NCBI GenBank assembly: GCA_013397845.1
Contig: VZTG01003728.1
Location: forward strand, 2,350,084 to 2,414,083
Direction of reading: 5' to 3'
Source: Melanocharis versteri
Lineage: Eukaryota; Chordata; Aves; Passeriformes; Melanocharitidae
Length of the DNA stretch: 64,000 bases
Made by a program: the position numbers and the translations under genes. Under the pieces are notes generated by a model. The model made no database searches. It had not been told where the DNA came from and saw only the letters and a program-made list of their open reading frames with translations. Below, one piece after another: positions 38,601-50,257 of this stretch. Each line of letters begins with the position of its first letter. The first letter of the stretch is position 1.

Positions 38601-39900
38601 GAAGTCTAAATAAACTAACCACCACCACCAAAAATAACAGATACAGTATTAAGTCAGTTGCAGTTGTAACTTGTGAACATGAACTCTTAAAAGAATCAAA
38701 AACATGCTTTTGAAGGTTCAACCCAGCAGGGCTGGCTAGCTGTTTGGCAGGTTGGTGCCAGAGGCACCACAGGAACCAGTCAATCCCATGCTCCTGGGTG
38801 CTCCCAAGGTATTTTCTGACCAGTAGCTTGAAGGTGCAGCAAGCAACACATTGTCAGAGCATGATAAGGCTGGTGCATTGCCCATGCACAGGATTAGGCT
38901 GCTCCTAAGCTTTAGTCTAGATCATAACTCAGAAAACGGATTGTGTAGTATTAGTTCAGCTTCAGCTGGCACTATGGAGCTCAGGACCCTCTGCCCAAAG
39001 GCGTCTCATCTCTCAGAAATTTAACATGCTCTGTGTATCGACTGCTGTATCTCACCGTGTGGCTAAATCTCTGCTGAAGGGGCTGGACCATCGATTTGCT
39101 GTGACATTCAGTCCTATTTCTATGTTGAAAGTGACAACAAATTAATGCAAGGTGTGCAAGAACTTTTTCACTAATATTTGTGATGAGGCTGAAAGTAGTT
39201 ATGTTTCTGCTATCCCAGTTTTCACCTGAGCCCTCCCCTCTTCCATCACAAAATATGGTGCTTTGTAGCCTGGTACTAGAAGGAATTGTGCCACACTACT
39301 GGATAGATCAGGGATATAACCAAAACCTGCTTGTCTCCTCCAGGAACTCATAATCGGTGACTACTGGATATATGTGAAGAACAAGGCATCAATTGTTTAA
39401 ATTTAGGCCCTTGATCAAGTTGTGTTGGGTTCTTCAAAAATGTTCAGCCTACTTGAATTTAAGAAAACTGCAGTTCTATCATGTAAGTCAAGAGGAGCTG
39501 AACCGGATTGACACAGGCTGCTTTTGGATATTCTATCCCATAGGAGGCCAAGGCATAATTTCAGATAGAATGAAAATTCTAACACTGCTAGTCCCCTCAG
39601 AATTCCTGGAATATTTGGGGAAGGCATAGTAAGTCACTTCTCACAAGCTTTTCTGTCTTTACTCTTTGTCTACAAAAGGCAAGTTCTAGTTGAGAGGGGT
39701 ACAGAGATCATGATGCTCGTGATCTAAATGTGACCAAATTTTTTAGCAGAAAACTCAATATTGCTGTGAAGCATGTGACTGCAAAAGCCAACCCATGATG
39801 GAAAATCAAAGCCTACTTTTCTGACAGTGGGTAACCCAGATTGAAAAGAAAAAGATCTGCTTGAACTTCCACACATTTTCAATTTCAGAGAAAGTCATGA
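29691..39900. other. Intergenic, nothing recognised
   Basis: About 10 kb of AT-rich sequence with no recognised gene, RNA or repeat family. Short A/T-rich or T/G-rich tracts occur near 31170-31203, 33581-33610, 34945-34959 and 37748-37764. Part of the right side could be a distal extension of the RAB3C 3' UTR, which I cannot decide. Confidence 0.4.
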
Positions 39901-40030
39901 TAGGATAAATTTGGTTTGATGGGACCACAGCAGGTCATCCTTTCCAACTTTCTACTCAAAACAGTGTCAACTGAGAGGGCTGAGTGGTTTTCCCAGGGTT
40001 TTAGACAGTCTGATCTTGAAAAACTCCAAG
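39901..40030 (-). mobile_element. Old CR1 LINE fragment, minus strand
   Basis: The pattern GGGACCACAGCAGGTCATCC, TTTCCAAC, CTCAAAACAGTGTCAACT, CAGGGTTTTAGACAGTC and TTGAAAAACTCCAAG follows the reverse complement of the CR1 3' UTR. It is diverged and lacks the terminal repeat, so it is an older insertion than the one at 29 kb. Edges are approximate. Confidence 0.75.
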
Positions 40031-41654
40031 TATTTTATTTGAAAATTTAAAAAAATAATCTAATTCTGAACTCCATGACAACATCTGAATGTTAGTACAA
40101 AGTTTTGAGGAGATTTTAAATACCAGCTCATTCTGCTGCTGTACTTCAGACGAGCTTTTTCCTTTTAACACATTTTTGGCACTCTAAGGAACAACATTAC
40201 TCTGACAGCTGCTTCCTTCAGCTACCCCATCTCATGCAGAAGGCCAAATATATGTAGAGGCCTGGCAGGTTAGTTGCCTCAGAAACATGAAGCAGGAGTT
40301 CTCCTTAGATTTTGCTGTTACTTTTCTGCCCAGACTCCTGATGCAAAATGAAAATCAATTAATTAATCCCATTTATGTAAAGAACTATTTAACTACCACT
40401 CAATTTGTTTAAAAAGATATATGCTAATAATGTGTTTCTACTATTGATTAGAGTCTAAATGGTCATAACCAGGCAGAGAGGGTATTAAATTCATTGAAAT
40501 GGAATACAAGCAAAATGTGGCTGCAGCAGGGGACATCTTGAAGTCTTTTTTCCTTGTTGCACTGTGCGCAGCAGATGACCATTTCACATCAAACATCTCA
40601 GAGCAAAGCTGGGAGAATACTTGCACTTCTAGCCAAGATGCATGATTCAGGATATGCCCAAGATCATTGACAACATGATCATGTTTTTTCTCTCCTTGCC
40701 TGAGGTGGTTCAGGCTAATAATACAACCTAAAGTTTGTCTAAAGAACTTGAGAGCTGAAGCTGAATTCTGCCTCAAAGCTTTCCTGCTCCTTTTTCTTAA
40801 GCAGAAATCACTGACACAACAAGAAAAGCATGGAAAACTGCCCAGCAGCCATCTCAAATGAAGCTTGCTCAACTTTGTATCACTTCTGTTTTTTCCAATC
40901 AGCTGGTACCTAGTGGGTGAAAAGGTATTAGTGAAAGTCTCTCAGCACAGTTAGCAACATGCTGCCTTACATGGGGGAGGGAAAAACAGCACCCTGGAGA
41001 GAGACAGGATCATGGTTTGGATAGCCGATACCTCTTCCACCTGGCTGCTCCTCCACTCTGAAAAGGAGGGTGCTTTCTCTTCATGGAGGTAAATCAGTCT
41101 CCATGTCTACTAGGGAAAAAAGTGCTTAAATAAACTAGCTAACAGGACAGATATGGTTTAAAAACTCAGACTGGAGGCAGAACATTGATGCATTTAAACT
41201 CAGCAGCCCAGGTAGAACCCTCCTGGCACATCCATTTTGCATGTGTCTATATGCCTTGTTTGGAAGTAATTTTTACTGTGTCAAAGTGCATGTAGATTAT
41301 TTAATCAGTTTTTAAAAAGTGGCTATTTTCTCTTAGTGTGTATCAGGGGTTATATAAATTACCTCCAAAAAACATAAACTGTACAGAAGTATTTCTTTGC
41401 AGTTGTGAGTCATTCGGTGTACTATGTATTACTTCCTTTTATTTTTCAGATTTTCCCCATTGCTGACAGTTTAAAAAATGTCAGCCTTGTCCTAAATTCT
41501 GTCTAATTGGATAAATAAAATAATTGGTGCCTCTTCAATTTTGCTGTTTAGTTAAAAAAGGTCACTGTGATGCAAGTAAAGCAGTTTTACAAAGTACTTC
41601 AGGGCACAGATGTAAGAAACTTCCACCAATTACTAGAGGAGTAAAAACCATGAA
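40031..41654. other. Downstream of RAB3C, function unknown
   Basis: AT-rich sequence. A 143-codon open frame on the minus strand (40441-40872) starts at an ATG and has no recognisable domain. The region may be part of a long RAB3C 3' UTR isoform. Confidence 0.4.
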
Positions 41655-42865
41655 ATATAACTATTTTAACACTTTATTATAAAGAATTTGTGTACTTTAT
41701 TCTGCTATCTTCACAGTCTTTTGCTGATTTTCTCAATGTATTCAGCCTATGATTAGAAATGTTGGCAATTTTTATTACTCCTAAAGTTTTAAAAATCCCA
41801 ATTCTCTTGCCAAAATAAGTGGAAAAAAATGAGGTCAAACTTCAGTTCACTGACACCATCAGCATTTCTGCAAAAAGTCTGAGTAAAATATAGACATTTG
41901 TAGCCAGTGGTGGTAGCTGTCTCAGTGACTGAATGGGAGATGAAAATTCCTGAAAACTGAAGCATGCGGGTTTGACAGCAACGCGACAAGGCAGTTTTTG
42001 GCTATGAACAGCCAAACACAAGTCCTATATCATGTCTGGCTCCACCAGACATGATATAGGACTGTGTGGTTAATGTCTCATGCAGGCAGAAATGGAAAGA
42101 GCTAACTAGCCATCTACTACAGGGGTAGGTGACACTGAGATCTCCAGGAATGAGAAATTAAGTCCAGTTTCAGAAAATTATTAGATAGACATGCAGCTCC
42201 AATGTAAAAGTAAATACACTAGCTATCCAAACAGAACGAAGTACCTAATATCTCTGAGAGTCTGGACATCCACATCCAGTTGGGAATTCACAAGGAATTA
42301 TGGTGGCTGTGGGCCCAGGATCTAACTATCTTCTAATTTCTGCAGTTTCCAGTTATCCAGGATGTGTAACATAGCGAGTATTGATTTGCCAAGGCAATGT
42401 GCTCCAGGAAGGGTCCCTTGTACAAGCGATCTGGACAGAATGAGAGATTGTCTCACTACAGGAATATTTCTAAATTCGTTTTCAGTCAGGAAAATATACA
42501 AAGCTTACTCAAAACAGCCTGACCACTGCCCTAAAGATTCAACTATATAACTTGAAACTGATGAACCGAGAGACAATTTTAGGTAAATGTGCTCTGAGGA
42601 CATGGCACCAGCTGAAGTGTGATGTAAAAAGAAAAGAGAAATTAATATACACCATGCATGCAAAAGCCAGATTCTAAAATATGGAACATCCTTTCAGACT
42701 AAAAACTGCTCTATCCCCATATGCATATCCAAACAGCCGATGATGTAAAACAAGACTGTTCTCCTAAATAAATTAATAAGACAGTATAAATAAAGGCATA
42801 TAGACCACTCATAAATACTCTGTTGGCAACAGAACACACTGGAGCTGCCTTTGCTGATAGCTGCA
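41655..42865 (-). other. RAB3C: RAB3C 3' untranslated region, proximal part (extent inferred)
   Basis: This is the sequence directly after the RAB3C stop on the minus strand. The nearest minus-strand AATAAA signals are at 41771-41776, 41696-41701 and 41673-41678, about 1.1-1.2 kb past the stop. A transcript ending here is therefore plausible. Longer isoforms cannot be excluded, because further AATAAA motifs lie near 40033 and 36578. A perfect 19-bp inverted repeat lies inside at 42021-42063. Confidence 0.5.
42021..42063. repeat. Perfect 19-bp inverted repeat (hairpin)
   Basis: The left arm AGTCCTATATCATGTCTGG (42021-42039) and right arm CCAGACATGATATAGGACT (42045-42063) are exact reverse complements around the 5-base loop CTCCA. 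Four more pairs (42016-42019 with 42064-42067) form beyond a one-base bulge at 42020. In RAB3C mRNA it would fold as a 19-23 bp stem in the 3' UTR, about 800 bases after the stop codon. The stem is shorter than a usual microRNA precursor. Confidence 0.97.
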
Positions 42866-43053
42866 TTAGCAGTTGCAGTTGGGCTGCTGTGGAGGAGGGG
42901 TGTCCTTCAGCTGCGTGTTCTGGTTGCTGGCAGCAATGGTGGGATTCGTCTCCAGACTTTCTGACATTTTCTCACAGATGATATCCACCAGTCGCTCAAA
43001 CGTCTGCTTGACATTAATGTTTTCCTTGGCACTTGTTTCAAAAAATTCAAATC
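42866..43053 (-). CDS. RAB3C: RAB3C terminal coding exon
   Basis: On the minus strand this exon encodes the last two bases of a Gly codon, 61 codons and TAA (42868-42866). It contains FFETSAKENINVKQTFER. ETSAK is the G5 box that contacts the guanine base, and the segment after it forms the last helix of the GTPase fold. The hypervariable tail runs through SESLETNPTIAASNQNTQL to KDTPPPQQPNCNC. The final Cys-Asn-Cys is the CXC double-geranylgeranylation signal that anchors Rab3 proteins on synaptic and secretory vesicles. The PPP..PNC tail and the TQLKDTPPP segment identify RAB3C rather than RAB3A, B or D, as I know the family. The acceptor is TTCTTAG (AG at 43055-43054). Confidence 0.96.
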
Positions 43054-46000
43054 CTAAGAAAATAAAAAACATGTTTATGTTCTATGCATATTTTGGTATC
43101 TCCAATAAATATACAAACTTCTCTTGACCGAAAGACAGTCAGAAAGGAAACATGTGAGAGCACACATATGAAAGAAGAGCAGTTAAAATTGTAACACAGA
43201 GTAAGCACACTAGTGCTACTGGCTTTTATACAAAGCTGGATAAAGTCAGGACCACACCAAATATATTCCCTTAAAAAAATTCTACTTTAACACAGTTTAA
43301 TCTAAAAATTGATACATGTTTCGGAGCATTATTTTAGGAATGCCTTATAAACACAGACATTGGGAATGAGTTATCTGCTGTTCTAACTCTAACTATTATG
43401 TTCCTCTGAGCATTATTCAGTTGGAAAGAGCCACTTTCATTGTGTTATTAAGGTGGTGCCAAAATACAAAATAACGCTTGGACAAGTACAGGTAAAAAAC
43501 CAAGACAGACAAGGAAAGATTTTTTGCAATTTGATATTTACTAAAGTTAGATGCGACTCCATAGGACCAAAGGGATTCCCAACTCCACAAACCAAACTCA
43601 TAAAAAAGATACAGAAATGAACATAAGGAAGAAAACATCTTTATTAATTTATGCAGAAGGACTTTTTATCTATTCATTCACAGTGATTACCCCAAAGGCA
43701 AAAAAAAAAGAGTTATCCTTAGCCCAGAAGGGACAACTGGAAGTTTTTATGGAGCAGGGACAGCTGTTCTGAGCTCTCCAGAGACAGTTTTCCCCCATTT
43801 GTGCCACGTCTCAGCCCCCACGTGTCTCATTCATCTAGGCCAGGTTTGCAGCTTGGCAGTCAGTCTGCGACCTAGAAGGCTTCTGCTGGGTCTTCCCATG
43901 TGCTTGTTTCCTTTGCAAAGCATTTGTGTTTTTTAATTTATTGTGTTCTAGGACTTTTCCCACATACTCTATCTTTTTCCGCAGTTATGACATTGCTCAC
44001 CCATTCCCTAATAATACACAACTTTCTTCCACTCCTGTCTTCCCACTACCTATGGATTCAATATTGAAATAGTTTGCAAAACATCTGATTCACTGGTAAT
44101 TTTAAAGAAGCCTTTGTACAGTCTGGCTTAGCCTTTGTATAACTATTTTGATTCTTTCTGATTAAATCTGAATATTAATATGCAATTACTTTTATTATGA
44201 GAAATTATATTAATTACAAGAAAAATACCTGTCTGAAAGTTTCAATTACTTGAAAATCCTGGCGGAAGGACAGAAAACAGATCTTTGTGGGTCTGGTAGT
44301 TTGGTTTGGTTTTTTAATGTTTAGTTTCATTCTGTTTTGAAAGGCCACATGAAATTTAAATGCAAGTACTTTGGTCACATTAGTATTATGTATTCAGTAT
44401 GCCATCTAAACAGAATATAATGTGCACATTCAGTCCTATAACTGTTTTCCTTGTAGCTTTTTGCATATTTGAGTTCTACCCTAGAATTACTGCAGATAAT
44501 TATATTTAGCTTGGCATGATCACCCAGGAAGAAGTAATAAGCAGTGTACAAACTCAACTCTGCTCTGAATTTTTTTTTGTATTTTTAATTTATGTAAGAT
44601 GCCTTGGACTGAAGTGTCACAAAGTACTAAAATTTTTAAATGTATAGGAGCTGAGCACTGGCCGAAGCTGGTGTTCATAGGGAGCTTAGATTACAACAGC
44701 TATAAATATTTTACAGGGATTTGTTTGGTCATACGACTTCTGTTAGTATAAGGAAGAAGGGTAAGGGTAAGCTCACCAGTATGAGAATACATCGCCTTAA
44801 AAACTTTTCCATTCCACACTTCTCTGGAAAGCAGGAAAACTGTGAATAATCAAAGATCTTCTACAAAAATTACATGTGGGGATATAGTTTGAATCTATGT
44901 GATATTGCTTTAGTTTAGCTTTGCTTGCACATTTCCTTCATTCTAAACTAGAAGGAAAATGAGGAAAACCAGTGTAGCATCATTTGCTAGTGGGTTTGGC
45001 CCTCCTGCAGAGCTCCATGCAGGAGAAAGCTGTTGAGATCATTTGGGAGCTTCTTGGGAAAAGGAAGATCCTCCACAATTTCAGTACGCTGTGTTGAAAC
45101 CCAGATGCAACTCCTGCCCAGCAACACAGTCGAAATCTTCCACAACTGTTAGTGTCTTCTCCACAGGAAGGAGGAGGAAAGCAGCTTTTCCACAGAGGAA
45201 CTAGCAGAACCACAGGGCAGAACAGTTGAGTGACAATGAGGGAATGGTACACCAAAGCTATGGAGATGATGGGAAGAACAATGAATCTTAAGGACATTTA
45301 GGAGTGGAACAGTTTTTACAGTTATAAAGATGGAATAATGAGCACATCAGATGATCATGAAATAACATATATGGTATCTAGGTAAGAGATCTGGACAGAG
45401 AAAAGCAGAAAGTGAAAGGAAAAGAGGCACAAAGAAGAGAGGAGGCTTGTATCAAGAAATACTATAACAAGGATAAGATCAAGAAAACAGGCCCACTATC
45501 ATGGTGAAGATGTTTTGCATAAGAACATCATGAAAAACTTACAAGGCACCCATTCTCCAGGTCAAATGGAGTGTTACAGAGTGTCAAGCACAAAATAATT
45601 GATTCAGATAAAATACAGATGTGGTTATTTCTGTGGAATTTCAGATACGATTTTGATATAAGAAGGAAATTGCAGTCATAGCAGTGGTGTAGTTGGATAT
45701 CAGGCTATGATGGTATTCCATCACCTCAGACATTAATTGCCTGGACCTTCTAGGCAAGGCTTTGCTGAATAGATGAGACAATGGACTGACCTGAGAGAAA
45801 GTGGCTGAGCACCCAATTGCCTCCAGAACAAAATTAATGCTTTATTCTTTACTGGAACTGTACAGGTGGGAATTTTGGACAGTCTTGGAAATTAGCCCAA
45901 ACAGCTCCTGATGAGTATAGGCCTGTGATAGGTGCTATTTATATGCTTGAATGTGAACATCCCAAGAAGAGGACGGGGCATACTTGTGAGCTGCTTCCGG

Positions 46001-47137
46001 GTAGTTCCTGCTGTAAAACAGATTCAGCTGCACCTTGGTAAGACTCTTGTAGATGGTCCATGGAAACTCACAGGTGCAGAAATGGTAACACAGAAGAGTC
46101 TTTTGAAGCCAGTTAGGACAGTTAAGGAAAGCTTTGTGCAATTTCTGGTAATCACTGTCGAAGCATGGTGTATGTACTGAGCAAGTAGGACCAGTTGGAT
46201 TAAAATAATTCAGCAGAACAGGAGTTCAGAATCTCATCTGATGCAGCCAAAGACACTGTTACAAAGACCCTCGCAAGAGAGGCTCCTGTAGCCACCCAAA
46301 CAGCAACTGACTGTCCTGGGCAAGAGATTAAATTTCTCATGTGAGTGTTACCTTATGCAAGATACCCCAATAAATTCTGGTTCTTCTGGCTTGTTTGTTT
46401 TTTTAACCAAAACTCTGCCTGTGGAACAGTTTCAAAAAGCTGTACAGCATTTTTCCTAGCAGAGTGTGCCTGGAATCAGCACTTGAATTCTGGTTGTTTT
46501 CATTCTGCTATGGAATGTTGTGCAGATCTTTTTTCACCATGACACCTCCTTCTTTCCTGACTCATCTTGCAATTATTTTACTAATGGCTCTTAGACGCCC
46601 TAAGCTTCAAAAATCCCTGTGTATGACAGCCTCAATTGTATGACTTTTAATACTTTCTTCAGGGTATTTTTCCACTGCTCATTATTAATGGAGAGAAAAG
46701 ATTTTCCATGAAGATACAAGTGTGAAGTGAGGCAGCTATCTGGTGATGCCCAGGGAAGCAGAGCTCAAAGAACACCGTGTTCCCACCACCTGTGATGATC
46801 TGTACTGCCAATGTGGATGAGGCCAGGCAGAGGAGATTATTGCAAAGACATGACAAGCCCGAGAGGCAAGTGGGTAGGTAAGGCAGAACAGAGCTGAAAC
46901 TCAGAAAATCCAAAACACCAAAGTATTGTCTGAACATGTGTACAAAGTGTGTGGAACATGCAGTAGGATATTTTAAATGCCTATTTTGTGTTTAATTCAG
47001 TTTTCCCTTGCTGATTCTTTCCCTTATCTACCTCTTTCCCTACTACTGACTCAAAGAAACCTGGCAAGCTCTTGGCAGCTCCTACAGAGCACTACAGCAG
47101 CAGGGCTAGACAGGGCACTGGCATGGTGCTGTTGTTC

Positions 47138-47142
47138 ACCTG
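47138..47142. repeat. Target-site duplication, left copy (ACCTG)
   Basis: ACCTG lies directly before the TGTCCTAG start of LTR copy 2 and is repeated exactly at 47693-47697. Confidence 0.9.
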
Positions 47143-47692
47143 TGTCCTAGGTTAAAAATAGGTTTATTCTATCACCACCTCCACAGCCTGAGGCACTGTT
47201 ATCTCCTGCTATCCGGGAGCCCATTATCTCTGCTAATGGGCCATTAAGAACTCACCACATGACTCATGAGTCATCTCATCCCATTGTAAGAGGCTCCACC
47301 CAGGGGGGAGGAGCCAAGCATTCCCACCTGAATATAAGCTGGACTCTGGGACACTACAGTTAGCTCCTGCTCCTGGATATCCAGAGGACAAGAGCTTTTC
47401 GCTGCACCATCAGGACCTTTCTTTCTACCCGATCAGCGCTTCAGAGAGCCATTTTCATCTGGACTGCTACCATCACCCTGAACAGGGTATCAGGTTGTAT
47501 TCTGACTCTGTCAGTGGTTACTGTTGTTGTTTATATTAATAAAGAACTGTTATTCTTTTTTTCCTCATATCATTGCCTAAAAGCTCCTTAATTTCAGAAT
47601 TATATTAATTCAGAGGGAAGGGGAATGCATTTTCTCTTCCAAGGGAGGCTCCTGCCTTCCTTAGCAGACTCCTGTCTTTTCAAACCAAGACA
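47143..47692 (+). mobile_element. Solo LTR, copy 2 (550 bp), inside RAB3C intron
   Basis: This is the same family and orientation as 11086-11649. It has TG...CA ends (TGTCCTAGGTTAAAAATAGG to AACCAAGACA), a TATA-like AATATAAG at 47331-47338 and an AATAAA at 47538-47543. It has its own duplication, ACCTG, different from copy 1. The two are therefore independent insertions and not the two ends of one provirus. It lies antisense to RAB3C in the last intron, so its poly(A) signal should not cut RAB3C transcripts. No internal viral sequence is present. Confidence 0.93.
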
Positions 47693-47697
47693 ACCTG
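47693..47697. repeat. Target-site duplication, right copy (ACCTG)
   Basis: This is an exact copy of 47138-47142, directly after the terminal CA of the LTR. Confidence 0.9.
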
Positions 47698-50172
47698 GTG
47701 CTCTGACACACAGAGCAGTTAGATGGCTCTCCTGAATCATACACACAGCCAGAATTACTGACTTTTTACCCTCTCTGCCTCACATACGTGTTGGCTCTGA
47801 AGAGGCTCCTTCATGACTGCTCAACAACACTTGTTTATGTGTGCTTTCAAAATATAGGGAAGAAAAAATCCCAGGAAGCAGAGTCATATGCAAAGAGGAC
47901 ATTCTGCACCCTATCATTTTCCTGAGAAAATGTGACACCAAGAGCACAGGCTAGACAGCAAATTTAAAGCACATTTCCACAGACAATACAGACAAGACCT
48001 ATGCTAATGTTTCACCAGTTGATCAGGAAGGCATTTTGGATTCAGAGTGTTTGTCTACAACAAAGACAATTTCATTTATCACCCCCGATGTTATGTTTTA
48101 CAGATGTCCACAAGGGTGTGTTCCCTCAATAACTATCCTTCTAAACTTTCATGAAGACAAGCTTGAACTGTGGTCCTTAGCGCTGCTTGTGTCAGTGCCT
48201 TCTTCAATCCAGTATCATGAGGAGTAGTAGGAGACTGGAGCATTAGAGCAAAAAATGGCTGCAGGAAGCTGCTCCCTTTGTAAGAGTGGGATGTAAAAGG
48301 CAAACTCTAGGAAGTCATGGGAATTAATAATTTAACAATGTCATTGTATATAAAGGAGAGGAGTTAATAAGGCCTTATTTTCTTGGAATTGCATCCTGTG
48401 GGCCGTTCTGAGGGGGCACTGGCAAGCACTTACCTTCTTGCTTGCTATGAATAGTATCTAATAAGTTTTGTATTCACATTACAGGCTGTCAGTCAAGGCA
48501 ACTGCAAGACCTTTCTCCTCTGCCCAGATGTCCACTTCCTCAGAACTGTCAATATCTTTTAGTCAAAGAGAGAAAAGACACACATGGCATGACTGCAAAG
48601 GGCATCTCTCCTAGGAAATTCGGCTGAAAGTAGCTGGAGACCACTGCTGTTCTTCAAAGTTATCTCCTACATCAGCAACTATGTGGTTATGGCAGCAGTT
48701 CTGGTTATGCTGTGCTTTGCTCTCTAGATCAGTGGGATGTCCTAACAAGCCCAAGTGCTGGACTAATTGATAAGAAAAGTATTAAAACAACATTAAGCCT
48801 CAGAATGGGACTCTGCTAATATTATCTCAGTGAAGATCAGTGCTCTATCACCATTCAAGATAGAGAATTAAAAGGAAGATAAAGATTATTAACAGAAATG
48901 CTAAGGTATTTACCCAGTCTTTTGGATGGCCAAATTTATTAATGAAAACAAAGCTAAAGGAGGACTGTCAGCTGTGACAGAATAGACAGACCCAAGGGGC
49001 AATTACTGGTCATGCTCTACCTAACACCTAATTTTCCAGTCTTTCAGAACCGAAGGTTTCATATAAATTCCAGTTGTATTGATTTTGATTGTGGTTTCAA
49101 GATACCTTTTAAATGAGTGCATTTGGACAATAAATTAGATTTCTGGCAAAGATATTTTTTGTGTGTTTACAGGAGACATGGGTTGAGCAAACCCTTACTT
49201 CCCATTGTTATTAAATAACTTTGCTGTAATGCAGCTGCCAGTATGTGAAAGCAATGGCAGGTTGGCTTTTCCCCCAGTAAAAGAACATCCTGGGGACAGG
49301 AGCTTCTAATTGCTCTGCCAATACCCTGTCTGTGTTGTAACTAAAAAGAAGACTGGTATTTGTCAGTGCTGTCAGTCTGTCTCTTTCCCCTGGAACTAAC
49401 ATTTGCCCATTAAAAAGAGCTGAAAAACAGTGAAGGATGGAAGTTTGAACAGGCATATTGCGGCACAACCCAATTATTTTCATTTTTCCTGCAAAGATAG
49501 ATTCAGCCATATGTCCATGCTCTCTAAGCTGCGGGCGACCCTCCCTTGTGCACCACAGCCTCCAGTCAGCCACAGAGGCAAAACAGAACTCATTGTTCTA
49601 GCATACTGTGTGCTGAGGTGTCAGCTCCCACTTGGTTCCTGATTTAGATGCCAAAATTACAGCACTAAAAATGCCTCTTTGGTTCAATGCCTAAACTCAC
49701 AGCTGCCCTAGTACCCCCAGTGTGCCCACAGATGCGTCATGTATGCGTCACCCCCCAGGGCTCATACCCCAGGGCAAGTGAAGGTGCACTCCAGTCCTGA
49801 TGCTGGGGAGCTGCTCCCTTGTGCCCCAGCCCTGGAAGGATTCAGAAACCAGTGGTGTTCCTGCTCCATCTCATCAGCCGGTCTGCTCTTGCAGGCTAGG
49901 TCAGACCACATACAATTGCACCCTTTGTAAGCCCACAACGCTGACAAATGCTCCACTTTCTGGCCTATTGGCATGCTAAATGGTTTAATTTGAAGAAATG
50001 TAATCATAGCTCAATCATGTCTCTGTTGCCTCCCTGGCACAACCATTACCTATATAAATACATGAGCCAAGAACAAAATGAAAACCAAATAGGCAGGGAA
50101 GGACGATTCTGTTCAAAGTAAGAATTTTCCTTCTTGTTTTTGATGGAAATTATTGTCGAAGCACTGGGAATC

Positions 50173-50257
50173 AAGAGAAGGAGAGAGAGAGGAAAAAAAA
50201 AGTAAGAATAAGAGAAAAAGAAAGAAAAAAGGGAAGAAGGGAAGGGAAGGGAAGGGT
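50173..50257. repeat. Purine-only microsatellite with (GGGAA)n end
   Basis: An almost pure A/G stretch: GAGAGAGA, A runs, and tandem GGGAA/GAAGG units up to 50257. On the RAB3C sense strand it is pyrimidine-rich. It is a simple repeat, likely length-polymorphic. Confidence 0.92.

Noticed and set aside
42021..42063. Hairpin as a standard microRNA precursor
   Set aside because: The stem is 19-23 bp with a 5-base loop, shorter than usual precursors and lacking the typical mismatches and lower stem.
40441..45297. Minus-strand frames 40441-40872 and 44980-45297 as extra RAB3C exons
   Set aside because: The RAB3C reading already ends at the CXC stop at 42866, and its two exons join exactly in phase without them.
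11086..47692. A single 36-kb provirus bounded by the two matching LTRs
   Set aside because: Each LTR has its own distinct 5-bp duplication and the interval contains host sequence including a RAB3C exon, not viral genes.
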